Positions 33,177 to 41,487 of a stretch of 46,059 nucleotides of DNA are shown one piece after another. The stretch is from contig OMYS01000013.1 in the NCBI GenBank assembly GCA_900315305.1, forward strand, positions 1-46,059. Direction: 5' to 3'. Position 1 is the first letter of the stretch. The number at the start of each line of letters is the position of its first letter. A program made the translations under genes and the position numbers. Origin of the DNA: an uncultured Eubacteriales bacterium (GTDB taxonomy: Bacteria; Bacillota; Clostridia; Lachnospirales; Lachnospiraceae). The notes beneath the pieces were generated by a model. It ran no database searches and had not been told where the DNA came from. It saw only the letters and a list, made by a program, of their open reading frames with translations.

Positions 33177-34454
33177 ATGGTTACAGCTGTAGTAGGAGCT
33201 AACTGGGGAGACGAAGGCAAAGGCAAGGTTGTCGATGTCCTGGCGTCTCAGGCGGATGTTGTTATCCGGTTTCAGGGCGGCGCAAATGCGGGCCACACAA
33301 TCAAGAACAAGTATGGCAAGTTTGCGCTCCACACACTGCCGTCAGGCGTGTGCCATCCGGAGGTCATGAACATCATCGGCAACGGCGTGGCTCTCAGCGT
33401 CGACAAGGTCGTGAACGAATTAAAGGATATCGAGTCCAAGGGCGTGCCGGCTCCGAAGCTGATGATCTCCGACAGATGCCAGATCGTCATGAGCTACCAC
33501 GTGCTCTTCGATTCTCTGGAGGAGGCCCGTCTCGCAGGAAAGTCCTTCGGCTCCACGAAGTCCGGCATCGCGCCGTTCTATTCCGATAAGTTCGCAAAGA
33601 TCGGCATTCAGGTCAGCGAGCTCGAGGATATGGACGCGCTCCGCGAGAAGGTGGAGGGCATCGTTCTCAAGAAGAATATCGAGCTGAAGTATCTGTATCA
33701 CACAGATGAGCTCAAGGTAGATGATATCATGGCTGAGCTCGAGAGATACAAGAAGGAGCTTGCTCCGTATGTCGGAGACACATCCTCTTATCTCTATGAA
33801 AATGTCGTGAAGGGCGGCAAGACGGCTCTTCTTGAGGGTCAGCTCGGCACGATGAAGGATCCGGACCACGGCATTTACCCGATGGTCACATCCTCCTCGA
33901 CACTGGCAGGCTACGGCGCAGTCGGCGCAGGTATCCCGCCCTATGACATCAACCGTGTCGTCGTTGTCTCCAAGGCATACTCAAGCGCAGTCGGCGCAGG
34001 CGAGTTCGTCTCCGAGATCTTCGGCGATGAGGCGGAGGAGCTGAGAAGACGCGGCGGTGACGGCGGCGAGTACGGCGCAACCACAGGCCGTCCGAGAAGA
34101 GTCGGCTTCTATGACACTGTTGCGTCCCGCTACGGCGTCCGTCTGCAGGGCGGCACAGAGGTCGCGCTCACAGTGCTTGACTGCCTGAGCTACCTCGATG
34201 AGATCCCGGTCTGCGTCGGCTATGAGCTCGATGGCAAGGTCATCAAGGACTTCCCGACAACGACCCGCCTCAAGAGATGCAAGCCGGTCTGGACAAAGCT
34301 TCCGGGCTGGAAGACAGATATCCGTGGCATCCGGAAGTATGAGGACCTCCCGGAGAACGCGCGGAAGTACGTCGAGTTCATCGAGAAGGAGATCGGTGTC
34401 CATATCAGCATGGTCTCCAACGGCCCGGCCCGCGAGGATATCATTTACAGATAA
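33177..34454 (+). CDS. purA: Adenylosuccinate synthetase
   Basis: A 425-residue GTP-dependent enzyme joining IMP and aspartate, the first step from IMP to AMP. The GTP loop GANWGDEGKGK stands at the N-terminus, with the IMP-binding RFQGGANAGHT shortly after. The C-terminal region carries TTTRLKRCKPVW. The length is normal. AAAAGGAGAG precedes the ATG. It continues the purine cluster and ends at a strong two-way terminator. Confidence 0.97.
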   Translation: MVTAVVGANWGDEGKGKVVDVLASQADVVIRFQGGANAGHTIKNKYGKFALHTLPSGVCHPEVMNIIGNGVALSVDKVVNELKDIESKGVPAPKLMISDRCQIVMSYHVLFDSLEEARLAGKSFGSTKSGIAPFYSDKFAKIGIQVSELEDMDALREKVEGIVLKKNIELKYLYHTDELKVDDIMAELERYKKELAPYVGDTSSYLYENVVKGGKTALLEGQLGTMKDPDHGIYPMVTSSSTLAGYGAVGAGIPPYDINRVVVVSKAYSSAVGAGEFVSEIFGDEAEELRRRGGDGGEYGATTGRPRRVGFYDTVASRYGVRLQGGTEVALTVLDCLSYLDEIPVCVGYELDGKVIKDFPTTTRLKRCKPVWTKLPGWKTDIRGIRKYEDLPENARKYVEFIEKEIGVHISMVSNGPAREDIIYR

Positions 34455-34517
34455 TCGATTGGCATGCGAATCTTCTGCTGCCTGGGATTATCCAGAGCAG
34501 AGGAGCATCTAAGCGAT

Positions 34518-34587
34518 AAAAAGCTGCCGCCCGGATATCTACTCCATTATTTTTAGTGGATAGGATATGCCGGGCGGCAGCTTTTTT
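34518..34587. terminator. Bidirectional terminator between purA and the HAD gene
   Basis: AAAGCTGCCGCCCGG (from 34519) and its complement (34570-34584) form a perfect long stem, with T-runs on both strands. The interior can form a second weak stem. It serves purA on the plus strand and the HAD gene on the minus strand. Confidence 0.9.
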
Positions 34588-34632
34588 ATTGACAAGGTTT
34601 GTCCGGATTCGCAGGGGGTGGAAGACGGCGCT

Positions 34633-35457
34633 TCACACAACGACGCCTGCGTCCTCGAGCTTCGCGCGCGCGTCCTCAAACGACGTGAAATGAATGGCCG
34701 CGAAGCCTTCTTTTTGCGCCGCACGGACATTGGCCTCCGAGTCGTCGATGAAAATGCTGCGGCCCTTGTTCAGGTGATACCGGTCAGCGAGCAGCCGGAA
34801 GATCCGGCCGTCCGGCTTTGCGAGGTGCACCTCAAAGGACCAGATGCCGCCGTCCATGTATTTCATAAAGTCGAGGATGCCGCGCTCTTTGATCCGCTCA
34901 TAGGTCACCTGACTCCAGTTCGAGAGCCAGTAGAGCTTGTAGCCGTGGCGCTTCAGCTCGCGGAGCCACGCTTCCGTGTACGGGAACGGCTTTATGACCT
35001 CATCGACGTGGTCGACCAGCTCGCGGATCTCCTTGTCATAGCGGGGATCGACAGCGGCAAACTCATCCATGATCTGTTCGTAGCTCTTGTTGTTTAGGTC
35101 AAACTTCTTCCAGAGCTCGGGATTGTGGAGAATCTTTTCCTCCAGCACGCGCCGGCACTCCGGCGAGACATTCATTTTCTCCGCGCAGGTCTCCCACGGG
35201 AAGTCGAGCAGGACCTTTCCCATGTCGAAAATGATCGCGTCCACCGCCTGGGACTTCTTCGGCGCAAGGAGCTTTGCGACCAGCAGAATGATATAGAGGA
35301 GAACCGGAAGAATAAACGTGCACGCGAGGGATGCGCGGAACATGGCCTGCGCGTTTTCATTTTTCTGGACGGCGAAGACCATCGTTACGGCGTAGAGCGC
35401 GAGCAGGATGACGACCATCGCCAGGGCAAGAAAGCGTGTCAGCTTGTTTTTTTTCAT
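34633..35457 (-). CDS. Membrane-anchored HAD-family phosphatase-like protein
   Basis: A 274-residue protein with two N-terminal membrane helices (about 7-30 and 43-64), then a HAD hydrolase domain. Motif I is [12 protein letters not shown] (nucleophile Asp78), with Gly in place of the usual second Asp, as in YihX-like sugar phosphatases (FDLGNVL). Motif II is LSNWS, the motif III lysine lies in AKPDGRIF, and motif IV is FIDDSEANV. The catalytic domain would face the cytoplasm. The ATG at 35455-35457 is chosen because AAAGGA lies upstream; the frame is open further. HAD enzymes of this type are usually soluble, so the double anchor is unusual. Substrate unknown. Confidence 0.85.
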   Translation of the reverse strand: MKKNKLTRFLALAMVVILLALYAVTMVFAVQKNENAQAMFRASLACTFILPVLLYIILLVAKLLAPKKSQAVDAIIFDMGKVLLDFPWETCAEKMNVSPECRRVLEEKILHNPELWKKFDLNNKSYEQIMDEFAAVDPRYDKEIRELVDHVDEVIKPFPYTEAWLRELKRHGYKLYWLSNWSQVTYERIKERGILDFMKYMDGGIWSFEVHLAKPDGRIFRLLADRYHLNKGRSIFIDDSEANVRAAQKEGFAAIHFTSFEDARAKLEDAGVVV

Positions 35458-35517
35458 CACAAATCCTTTCAAAAGGGAGTCAATAAGTCCTCTCATTATA
35501 GGAAGGGCCGGCACGGA

Positions 35518-35546
35518 TTGTCAAATGAAGGAAGCTGTGATATTCT
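35518..35546 (+). promoter_or_regulatory. Promoter of the SEC-C protein gene
   Basis: TTGTCA (35518-35523), a 17-nt spacer ending TGA, and TATTCT (35541-35546). A small stem TCCGGC/GCCGGA followed by T-rich sequence lies in the leader. Confidence 0.6.
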
Positions 35547-35613
35547 ATATTGGTCCAGCCTCCGGCAAGAGAGCCGGAAGCATATTATTTTTATGAACAG
35601 GAGTGAGATTCTT

Positions 35614-36186
35614 ATGGCAAATAAGTTAAACGCCGCGCAGGAGGCCGTGCTCGAGGAGGAGCTGAACGTCGATCCGGAGTCCCTGCTCGGAAAGTGGCGT
35701 GCAAAGGCATATAATCAGAACGCGAACAAGCAGTGGCTTCAGAAATTCTGGTCCAACTACTTCGCAATCGAGAAAAATATCTATGAGCTTTTGCTCATGA
35801 ACCCGGATGAGGAAGTGAAGGGCACTGTCAAGGAGCTCGCGGACAAATACAACATCTCCGTAGAGACCATGGTCGGCTTCCTCGATGGAATCAACGACTC
35901 GCTCAAGGTGAAGAACCCGATCGAGACGATGACAGAGGACACAGTTGTGAGCCTTGCATTTGACAAGGAGCTTCTGTACAAGAACATGGTCGATGCGAAG
36001 GCGGACTGGCTGTACGGCCTGAAGGAGTGGGACGCGATCTTCGACAAGGAGACGCAGCATAAGCTGTTCCTTGAGCAGAGAAAGTCCCACACGATCATTA
36101 AGCCGAAGAAGATCGGCAGAAATGATCCGTGCCCGTGCGGCTCCGGCAAGAAATACAAGTACTGCTGCGGCCGAAATGTGAAATAA
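35614..36186 (+). CDS. SEC-C motif protein
   Basis: A 190-residue cytoplasmic protein. The last about 22 residues form a SEC-C zinc motif: [18 protein letters not shown], with Cys173, Cys175, Cys184 and Cys185, like the C-terminus of SecA that binds zinc and SecB or ribosomes. The rest is mostly helical and not a known enzyme. It may be a ribosome- or Sec-associated factor, but no partner gene is near. I chose the ATG at 35614, preceded by CAGGAG at suitable distance; another in-frame ATG at 35593 has no ribosome binding site. Repeat copy C begins right after the stop. Confidence 0.85.
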   Translation: MANKLNAAQEAVLEEELNVDPESLLGKWRAKAYNQNANKQWLQKFWSNYFAIEKNIYELLLMNPDEEVKGTVKELADKYNISVETMVGFLDGINDSLKVKNPIETMTEDTVVSLAFDKELLYKNMVDAKADWLYGLKEWDAIFDKETQHKLFLEQRKSHTIIKPKKIGRNDPCPCGSGKKYKYCCGRNVK

Positions 36187-36338
36187 TACAGCACCCCGCA
36201 GAAAACTGAATAAATCCGGACGGTGAGCTTGCTCGCCGGACGATTTCTTCAGTTTTCTGTGGGGCGGACAAGCGGCGAAGCCGCTCTGTCCGTCCCATAC
36301 GAGGAACGCTTTGCGTTCCTCGTATGGGGTGCTGAATT
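36187..36338. repeat. Intergenic palindromic repeat, copy C (full)
   Basis: The ends CAGCACCCC (36189) and GGGGTGCTG pair. The first arm is CAGAAAACTGAA with TTCAGTTTTCTG, differing from copy B in sequence but not in pairing. The tip GAGCTTGCTCGCCGGACG and the middle arm GGACAAGCGGCGAAGCCGCT are shared with B. The third arm is a perfect 16-bp stem (CCCATACGAGGAACGC, loop TTT). It lies between the SEC-C gene and the infC promoter. Confidence 0.88.
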
Positions 36339-36354
36339 ATGTTATAAATTGTAC

Positions 36355-36384
36355 TTGACACAGCCAGCGGATATATGGTACAGT
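36355..36384 (+). promoter_or_regulatory. Promoter of infC-rpmI-rplT
   Basis: A perfect TTGACA (36355-36360), an 18-nt spacer ending TGG, and TACAGT (36379-36384). The transcript start would be about 36391, leaving a leader of about 240 nt. Confidence 0.75.
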
Positions 36385-36390
36385 ATCTAC

Positions 36391-36633
36391 TGTTGTACAA
36401 ACAAGCAGAGTATCCACTCTCACCCCGGAACGATGTTTTTCAGTGAAGGGCGTTGATATGAGGCAGTATGGTGAATGATTATTTTCCGACTGCGCGTATT
36501 CGATGATTCAAGCGGATAGTCTCTGACTGTCCGCTTTTTTATGCCGTGCGGTATGACGCGGCGGAGTCGTCGAAAGAGCGGAACTGTGCGGGAACATGGA
36601 GGATGAACCCGCAGCATCCAGGGAGGTAGTACC
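36391..36633 (+). promoter_or_regulatory. infC leader with transcription attenuator (probable L20-type leader)
   Basis: A 240-nt untranslated leader. At 36510-36540 AAGCGGATAG pairs with CTGTCCGCTT (one G-U pair) and runs into six T, an intrinsic terminator about 95 nt ahead of infC. In other Firmicutes the same operon is controlled by ribosomal protein L20 through such a leader, and rplT is the last gene here. I did not verify the L20 binding fold base by base. Confidence 0.65.
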
Positions 36634-37140
36634 ATTAGCGATTTATTTATTAACGGACAGATTCGTGACCGTGAGGTCAGACTGATCGGAGAAAACGGCG
36701 AGCAGCTGGGCATTATGTCCGCTCGCGAGGCGCAGGCCAAGGCGGACGCGGCCGGACTCGATCTGGTCAAGATCGCCCCGAAAGCACAGCCGCCTGTCTG
36801 CAAGATTATTGATTACAGCAAGTATAAATATGAGCAGAGCCGTAAGGAGAAGGAGGCTCGCAGGAAACAGCGGAGCGTCGAGATTAAGGAGATTCGCATG
36901 TCCCCGAATATCGACACGAACGACCTGAACACAAAGGTCGGTGCCGCCCGCAAGTTCCTTGAGAAGGGCAACAAGGTTAAGGTCAGCATCCGTTTCCGCG
37001 GACGCGAGATGGCCCACACCCAGGACAGCCGTCCGATGATGGACGACTTCGCCGCGAAGCTTTCCGATATCGCTGTTGTGGACAAGCCGCCGAAGATGGA
37101 AGGCAGATTCATGACGATGTTCCTGGCAGAGAAAAAATAA
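36634..37140 (+). CDS. infC: Translation initiation factor IF-3, AUU start
   Basis: A 168-residue factor that binds the 30S subunit and rejects wrong start codons and tRNAs. Both domains are present: LFINGQIRDREVRLIGENG at the N-terminus and GRFMTMFLAEKK at the C-terminus. No ATG, GTG or TTG lies in frame upstream of the conserved N-terminus. The only fitting start is ATT at 36634-36636, 6 bp after a strong AGGGAGGT. infC is known for using AUU, which lets IF-3 repress its own translation. The first in-frame ATG (36715) would remove 27 conserved residues. It is followed by rpmI after 18 bp. Confidence 0.93.
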   Translation: MSDLFINGQIRDREVRLIGENGEQLGIMSAREAQAKADAAGLDLVKIAPKAQPPVCKIIDYSKYKYEQSRKEKEARRKQRSVEIKEIRMSPNIDTNDLNTKVGAARKFLEKGNKVKVSIRFRGREMAHTQDSRPMMDDFAAKLSDIAVVDKPPKMEGRFMTMFLAEKK

Positions 37141-37158
37141 TCAGAGAGGAGAATTATT

Positions 37159-37356
37159 ATGCCGAAAATGAAGACCAAGAGAGCCGCAGCAAAGCGCTTT
37201 CATGTAACAGGCACTGGTAAACTCAAGAGAATGAAGGCTTTCAAGAGCCATATCCTTACAAAGAAGAGCCGCAAGACAAAGAGAAATCTGAGACATGCGA
37301 CAATCACGGATCAGACAAACGCAAAGGTAATGAAGAAGATTTTACCGTACATGTAA
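37159..37356 (+). CDS. rpmI: 50S ribosomal protein L35
   Basis: A 65-residue basic protein of the large ribosomal subunit. [20 protein letters not shown] at the N-terminus and the [15 protein letters not shown] block are typical. The length is exactly that of most bacterial L35. AGAGAGGAG precedes the ATG. It is the middle gene of infC-rpmI-rplT. Confidence 0.97.
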   Translation: MPKMKTKRAAAKRFHVTGTGKLKRMKAFKSHILTKKSRKTKRNLRHATITDQTNAKVMKKILPYM

Positions 37357-37390
37357 TTGACCGGTTTATTCATTTGGAGGATATTTAAAA

Positions 37391-37747
37391 ATGGCAAGAA
37401 TTAAGGGTGGCTTAAATGCCAAGAAGAAGCATAATCGTGTTCTGAAGCTTGCAAAGGGTTATTATGGTGCCCGTTCCAAGCAGTACCGCGTTGCTAAGCA
37501 GTCTGTTATGCGCGCACTTGCGTCCAGCTTCGCAGGCCGCAAGCAGAAGAAGAGAGATTTCAGAAAGCTCTGGATCGCCCGCATCAACGCTGCTGCACGT
37601 CTTAACGGCATGAACTACAGCAATTTCATGCACGGCCTCAAGGTTGCAGGCATCGACCTGAACCGCAAGGTCCTTGCAGACATGGCTGTCACGGATCCGG
37701 AAGGATTCAAGGCGCTTGTCGAGAAGGCACAGGCGGCGATCGCCTGA
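37391..37747 (+). CDS. rplT: 50S ribosomal protein L20
   Basis: A 118-residue large-subunit protein needed for early 50S assembly. It has the long basic N-terminal helix ([20 protein letters not shown]) and the conserved [15 protein letters not shown]. In Firmicutes L20 also binds the leader of this operon to repress it, which fits the attenuator upstream of infC. GGAGG precedes the ATG. Confidence 0.97.
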   Translation: MARIKGGLNAKKKHNRVLKLAKGYYGARSKQYRVAKQSVMRALASSFAGRKQKKRDFRKLWIARINAAARLNGMNYSNFMHGLKVAGIDLNRKVLADMAVTDPEGFKALVEKAQAAIA

Positions 37748-37769
37748 GTGCTTCGGCTTAGGGACGTCA

Positions 37770-37786
37770 TATATAATAATTATATA
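37770..37786. promoter_or_regulatory. AT palindrome with a possible -10 for rarA
   Basis: TATATAATAATTATATA is a perfect palindrome in otherwise GC-rich DNA and contains TATAAT (37772-37777). It may hold a promoter for rarA or be an operator. The terminator for rplT lies just downstream, which complicates a promoter reading. Confidence 0.35.
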
Positions 37787-37788
37787 AG

Positions 37789-37826
37789 CGCCGTCGGAGA
37801 GTGATCTCCGGCGGCGTCTCTTTCTG
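37789..37826 (+). terminator. Terminator after rplT
   Basis: CGCCGTCGGAGA pairs with TCTCCGGCGGCG (one G-U pair) around GTGA, followed by TCTCTTTCT. It lies 30 bp before the rarA start. Confidence 0.7.
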
Positions 37827-37855
37827 TCCGGATTTTTCAGGAGAACGGAGGCAGA

Positions 37856-39175
37856 ATGGATTTATTTGACTACATGGCCCAGAAGCGGCAGGACCAGGGC
37901 GCGCCCCTGGCGCAGAGAATGCGGCCGAGGACTCTGGACGAGGTTGTCGGCCAGCAGCATATCATCGGGAAAGGGAAAATGCTCTACCGCGCGATCAAGG
38001 CGGACAAGCTCACATCCGTCATTCTCTACGGGCCGCCCGGAACGGGCAAGACGACGCTCGCGAAGGTGATCGCAAACTCAACGCACGCCGCCTTCCGCCA
38101 GCTGAACGCGACGACATCCGGGAAGAAGGATATGGAGGAGGTCACCGCATTTGCAAAGGAGCAGCTCGGCGGCTACGGAAAGCGGACGATCCTCTTCATC
38201 GATGAGATTCACCGCTTCAACAAGGGCCAGCAGGACTATCTGCTTCCGTTCGTCGAGGACGGGACCATCATACTGATCGGCGCGACGACAGAAAATCCGT
38301 ATTTTGAGGTGAACTCCGCGCTCCTTTCCCGCTCCACGGTCTTTGAGTTAAAGCCCCTCTCCAGGGAGGACATCAGCGTGCTCATCGACCGCGCGCTCGC
38401 GGACAAGGACAGAGGGCTCGGGAGCTATCACGCGGTCATCACAGATGAGGCGAGGGACTTCATAGCCGATGTCGCTGGAGGTGACGCGCGGACGGCTCTC
38501 AACGCGATTGAGCTCGCGGCGCTCACGACCGATCCGGGGCCGGATGGGAAGATTCATATCGACCTCGATGTCGCGCAGGACTGCATTCAGAAGCGGGCTG
38601 TCCGCTATGACCGTAAGGGCGACCAGCACTACGACACGATCTCTGCCTTTATCAAGAGCATGCGGGGCTCGGACCCGGATGCGGCTGTGTACTACCTTGC
38701 GAAGATGCTCGAGGCCGGCGAGGACATCACGTTCATCGCGCGCCGGATCATGATCTGCGCGGCCGAGGATGTGGGAAATGCAGATCCCAATGCGCTTGTC
38801 GTCGCGACATCCGCGTCGCTTGCGTGCGAGCGGATCGGGCTCCCGGAGTCGCAGCTCATCCTTTCGGAGGCCGCGATCTATGTGGCGTGCGCGCCGAAGT
38901 CAAATGCCTGCACAGAGGCCATTTTTGCGGCGAAGCGCTCGGTCGAGGAGACGAAGACGACTGTCCCCGCCCACCTGCAGGACGCGCACTACAGAGGGCA
39001 CGAGGCGCTGGGACACGGCGTCGGGTACAAGTACGCGCACGACTATCCGAACCACTATGTCCGGCAGCAGTACCTGCCGGATGAGATCAGGGACGCGAAA
39101 TTCTACGAGCCGACAGATATCGGGTACGAGCGGACGATCCGGGACTATTTCCGGAAAATCAAGGGGACCGAGTGA
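37856..39175 (+). CDS. rarA: Replication-associated recombination protein A (RarA/MgsA)
   Basis: A 439-residue AAA+ ATPase of the clamp-loader clade that acts at stalled replication forks. Walker [10 protein letters not shown], Walker [12 protein letters not shown] and the family motif [12 protein letters not shown] are present. The C-terminal tetramerisation part shows YHVAC-like [11 protein letters not shown] and ends with the [11 protein letters not shown] block typical of RarA. GGAGG precedes the ATG. It probably has a transcript separate from the ribosomal operon upstream. Confidence 0.95.
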   Translation: MDLFDYMAQKRQDQGAPLAQRMRPRTLDEVVGQQHIIGKGKMLYRAIKADKLTSVILYGPPGTGKTTLAKVIANSTHAAFRQLNATTSGKKDMEEVTAFAKEQLGGYGKRTILFIDEIHRFNKGQQDYLLPFVEDGTIILIGATTENPYFEVNSALLSRSTVFELKPLSREDISVLIDRALADKDRGLGSYHAVITDEARDFIADVAGGDARTALNAIELAALTTDPGPDGKIHIDLDVAQDCIQKRAVRYDRKGDQHYDTISAFIKSMRGSDPDAAVYYLAKMLEAGEDITFIARRIMICAAEDVGNADPNALVVATSASLACERIGLPESQLILSEAAIYVACAPKSNACTEAIFAAKRSVEETKTTVPAHLQDAHYRGHEALGHGVGYKYAHDYPNHYVRQQYLPDEIRDAKFYEPTDIGYERTIRDYFRKIKGTE

Positions 39176-39200
39176 CGGCGCAGGAAATTTTTACTCGTCC

Positions 39201-39229
39201 TTTACCTGCGCCACATTCGATGATATAGT
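39201..39229 (+). promoter_or_regulatory. Promoter of the DUF4364-like gene
   Basis: TTTACC (39201-39206), a 17-nt spacer ending TGA, and TATAGT (39224-39229). Confidence 0.6.
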
Positions 39230-39283
39230 AAGTGATGGTTTTCTTAAAAATGGGCAACGAACGGGGCCGGCAGGGAGAATGGT

Positions 39284-39796
39284 ATGGCGGAAGGACTCAC
39301 ACTTTATAAACTGATTATTTTATATATGCTGCGAAAGGTAAACTTTCCGCTGACAAATACACAGATCACCAGCTTCATGCTGGAGAAGAACTACACCGAT
39401 TATTTTCATGTCCAGGAGGCCCTGAATGACCTCGTTGAGGCGAAGCTGATCGTGGTCGAGAAGATCCGCAACTCGTCGCAGTACACGGCGACCGTTGACG
39501 GGGAACAGACACTGGAATATTTTAACAACGAGATTCCATATCCGATCAAGCAGGACACCGATTCCTACCTCAAGGAAAATGCCTTCGAGCTGCGGAATGA
39601 GTCCTGCACGACAGCCGACTACGACATGACGGACGACGGCGGGTACGCCGTCAAATGCAAGGTCGTCGAGGGCCACGAGACGGTCATCGAGCTGACCATC
39701 AACGTGACGTCGGAGGCCGAGGCGGAGCGCGTCTGCCTGAACTGGCCGGAAAAATCACAGGAAATCTATCTGGATATCATGACAAAGCTGTTATAA
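39284..39796 (+). CDS. DUF4364-like winged-helix protein
   Basis: A 170-residue protein that I recognise as DUF4364-like, a family common in Clostridia. The first about 75 residues read as a winged helix (LYKLIILYMLRKV, then LTNTQITSFMLEKNYTDYF and ALNDLVEAKLIVVEK), so DNA binding is likely. The C-terminal half is a beta-rich domain of unknown role. GGCAGGGAG precedes the ATG. Its own promoter lies upstream and a strong hairpin downstream. Targets are unknown. Confidence 0.85.
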   Translation: MAEGLTLYKLIILYMLRKVNFPLTNTQITSFMLEKNYTDYFHVQEALNDLVEAKLIVVEKIRNSSQYTATVDGEQTLEYFNNEIPYPIKQDTDSYLKENAFELRNESCTTADYDMTDDGGYAVKCKVVEGHETVIELTINVTSEAEAERVCLNWPEKSQEIYLDIMTKLL

Positions 39797-39844
39797 GGAT
39801 CCAGCACCCATCAGGAAACTGATGAAATCCGGATCGTTATGTCG

Positions 39845-39881
39845 ATAGAAAAAGCCGCGGGAAACTCGCGGCTTTTTCTAT
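39845..39881. terminator. Strong symmetric terminator
   Basis: ATAGAAAAAGCCGCG (39845-39859) and its exact complement (39867-39881) form a 15-bp stem with a 7-nt loop, giving a T-run on both strands. It ends the DUF4364-like transcript. Confidence 0.88.
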
Positions 39882-39886
39882 GGGCG

Positions 39887-39915
39887 TTGAATTCAGCGCT
39901 GTGAAATGGTAGAAT
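39887..39915 (+). promoter_or_regulatory. Promoter of the second amino-acid ABC operon
   Basis: TTGAAT (39887-39892), a 17-nt spacer ending TGG, and TAGAAT (39910-39915). The pattern is close to the promoter at 27637 for the first amino-acid importer. Confidence 0.7.
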
Positions 39916-39998
39916 GTGAAATTATAAGTAACGATTCAGCGTTCCGAGTCTGGGTGCTGAATCGTTACAAACATAATGAGGAAGGGGAAAGACTTGAA

Positions 39999-40391
39999 AT
40001 GAAAAAACGAAGCTCCAGGGCAGTCATGCTGGTGTGCCTTCTGGCATGCCTTCTTTCGCTTCTTGTCGCGGGCTGCGGCTCCTCCGGATCGTCAAAGACG
40101 ATCAAGAGCGCCTCAGACCTGACAGGAAAGATTGTCGGCGTGCAGGAAGGCACGACAGGCGATCTTGATATCACAGATGACAAGGATATCAAGGTAAAAT
40201 CAGTCGAGCGGTTTAATACCGGCTATGAGGCTGTGCAGGCGCTCAAGCAGGGCAAGATCGACGCGGTCATCATCGATGACCAGCCGGCGCAGACCTTCGT
40301 CAATCAGGTGAAGGGACTGAAGATCCTCGACGAGCCGTTCGAGGAATCTGACATCTCAGTTCAACACAGCGATGGAAGAGCTGAAGAATGA
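39999..40391 (+). CDS. Substrate-binding domain fragment (lobe 2) with lipoprotein signal, frameshifted
   Basis: A 130-residue product. The signal peptide ends in lipobox VAGC (Cys26). The mature part starts directly in what is normally the second half of an SBP_bac_3 protein: SASDLTGKIVGVQEGTTGD, then RFNTGYEAVQALKQGKID and AVIIDDQPA, up to LDEPFEESD. The first lobe is missing from its usual place and is found instead downstream, joined to the permease. After EESD the frame is lost: about 14 conserved residues are deleted, with a shift, and translation stops at 40389-40391. The continuation ([15 protein letters not shown]) is in the next frame. I read this as one broken gene with the next entry; reinitiation at 40372 is possible. 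Confidence 0.8.
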   Translation: MKKRSSRAVMLVCLLACLLSLLVAGCGSSGSSKTIKSASDLTGKIVGVQEGTTGDLDITDDKDIKVKSVERFNTGYEAVQALKQGKIDAVIIDDQPAQTFVNQVKGLKILDEPFEESDISVQHSDGRAEE

Positions 40392-41487
40392 CGGTACGCT
40401 CGATAAGATCATCAACGCGTACCTTGATGCATCTTCCAAGAACAAGACGCTTCAGTCGGCTGTCTATACATCACCGGCCGGAACGGATACGTCCAAAGGA
40501 ACACTGAAGATGGCGACATCCGCCGATTTTCCGCCGTATGAATACCACGCGGATGATGACAGCATCCTCGGTATCGACGCGGAGGTCGCGCAGGCCATCT
40601 GTGACAAGCTCGGATACAAGCTTGAGATCGAGGACATGAAGTTTGACTCGATCATCACATCGGTTTCAGCCGGCAAGGATGACTTCGGCATGGCCGGTAT
40701 GACTGTGACAGACGAGCGCAAGAAGAGTGTTGATTTCTCTGATACATATGTGACGGCGCAGCAGGCCATCATTGTCAAGGCCAGCAGCACGGCGTCCGGT
40801 CAGAGCCTTGCGCAGCAGTTCAAGACGAACTTTATCGACGGAAGCCGCTGGAAGCTCCTGCTTCAGGGTCTCGGAACAACGCTTGAGATCACGCTGTTCG
40901 CTGTTATCATCGGTATTGTGCTCGGTTTCTTGTGCGCTGTCGTCCGGTGCGCGCATGACCAGACCGGCGGCCTGAAGGTTCTGAACTTCATTTGCAAGCT
41001 CTATACGACCGTCATCCGCGGAACGCCGACACTGCTCCAGCTCCTGATCTGGTACTTCGTCGTCTTCGCGGCCGTCGATGTCAACAAGATCTTCGTCTGC
41101 GTCATTGCCTTCGGTCTGAACTCCGGCGCGTATGTCTGCGAGATCGTCCGCTCGGGCATCATGTCCGTCGATGCGGGCCAGATGGAGGCTGGACGAAGCC
41201 TCGGCTTCAGCTACTCAAAGACCATGTGGTACATCGTTCTTCCGCAGGCGTTCAAGAACGTTCTGCCTGCAATCGGAAATGAAGTTATCACACTCCTGAA
41301 GGAGACCTCAATCGCCGGCTACATCGCGGTCACAGATCTCACGAAGGCGGGCGATATCATCCGGAGCCGCACATTCAGCGCGTTCCTGCCGTATATCGCT
41401 GTTGCCCTCATTTACCTGGCAATGGTACTGATTCTTGCAAAACTTCTTGGAATGCTTGAGAGGAGGCTGAGAGAAAGTGAGCGCTGA
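40372..41487 (+). CDS. Rearranged substrate-binding lobe 1 fused to amino-acid ABC permease
   Basis: A 371-residue frame. Residues 1-20 are the last helix of a binding domain ([19 protein letters not shown]). After a linker comes the first lobe of an SBP_bac_3 domain ([15 protein letters not shown], then [15 protein letters not shown] and [14 protein letters not shown], ending at the hinge AQQAIIVK). A permease follows: [20 protein letters not shown], about five membrane segments and the EAA loop [20 protein letters not shown]. No ribosome binding site precedes the ATG, which overlaps the end of the upstream frame. The permease itself looks intact. GlnP-like proteins normally carry the lobes in order before the permease, so this order is abnormal. 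Confidence 0.82.
   Translation: MEELKNDGTLDKIINAYLDASSKNKTLQSAVYTSPAGTDTSKGTLKMATSADFPPYEYHADDDSILGIDAEVAQAICDKLGYKLEIEDMKFDSIITSVSAGKDDFGMAGMTVTDERKKSVDFSDTYVTAQQAIIVKASSTASGQSLAQQFKTNFIDGSRWKLLLQGLGTTLEITLFAVIIGIVLGFLCAVVRCAHDQTGGLKVLNFICKLYTTVIRGTPTLLQLLIWYFVVFAAVDVNKIFVCVIAFGLNSGAYVCEIVRSGIMSVDAGQMEAGRSLGFSYSKTMWYIVLPQAFKNVLPAIGNEVITLLKETSIAGYIAVTDLTKAGDIIRSRTFSAFLPYIAVALIYLAMVLILAKLLGMLERRLRESER

Larger units (their letters stand above)
39799..39968. repeat. Intergenic palindromic repeat, copy D (interrupted)
   Basis: The left end CAGCACCC followed by a CATCAG-GAAA-CTGATG hairpin and GAAATCCGG matches the start of copy B. The right end GCGTTCCGAGTCTGGGTGCTGAATCG matches the end of copy B in two stretches. 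The middle is replaced by about 115 bp holding a terminator and a promoter. GTAACGATTCAGC (39928-39940) and GCTGAATCGTTAC (39956-39968) also form a perfect 13-bp inverted repeat. Confidence 0.75.

Noticed and set aside
35125..35613. Upstream extension of the SEC-C protein frame
   Set aside because: It is antisense to the HAD gene and its promoter region. The ribosome binding site and conserved start lie at 35614.
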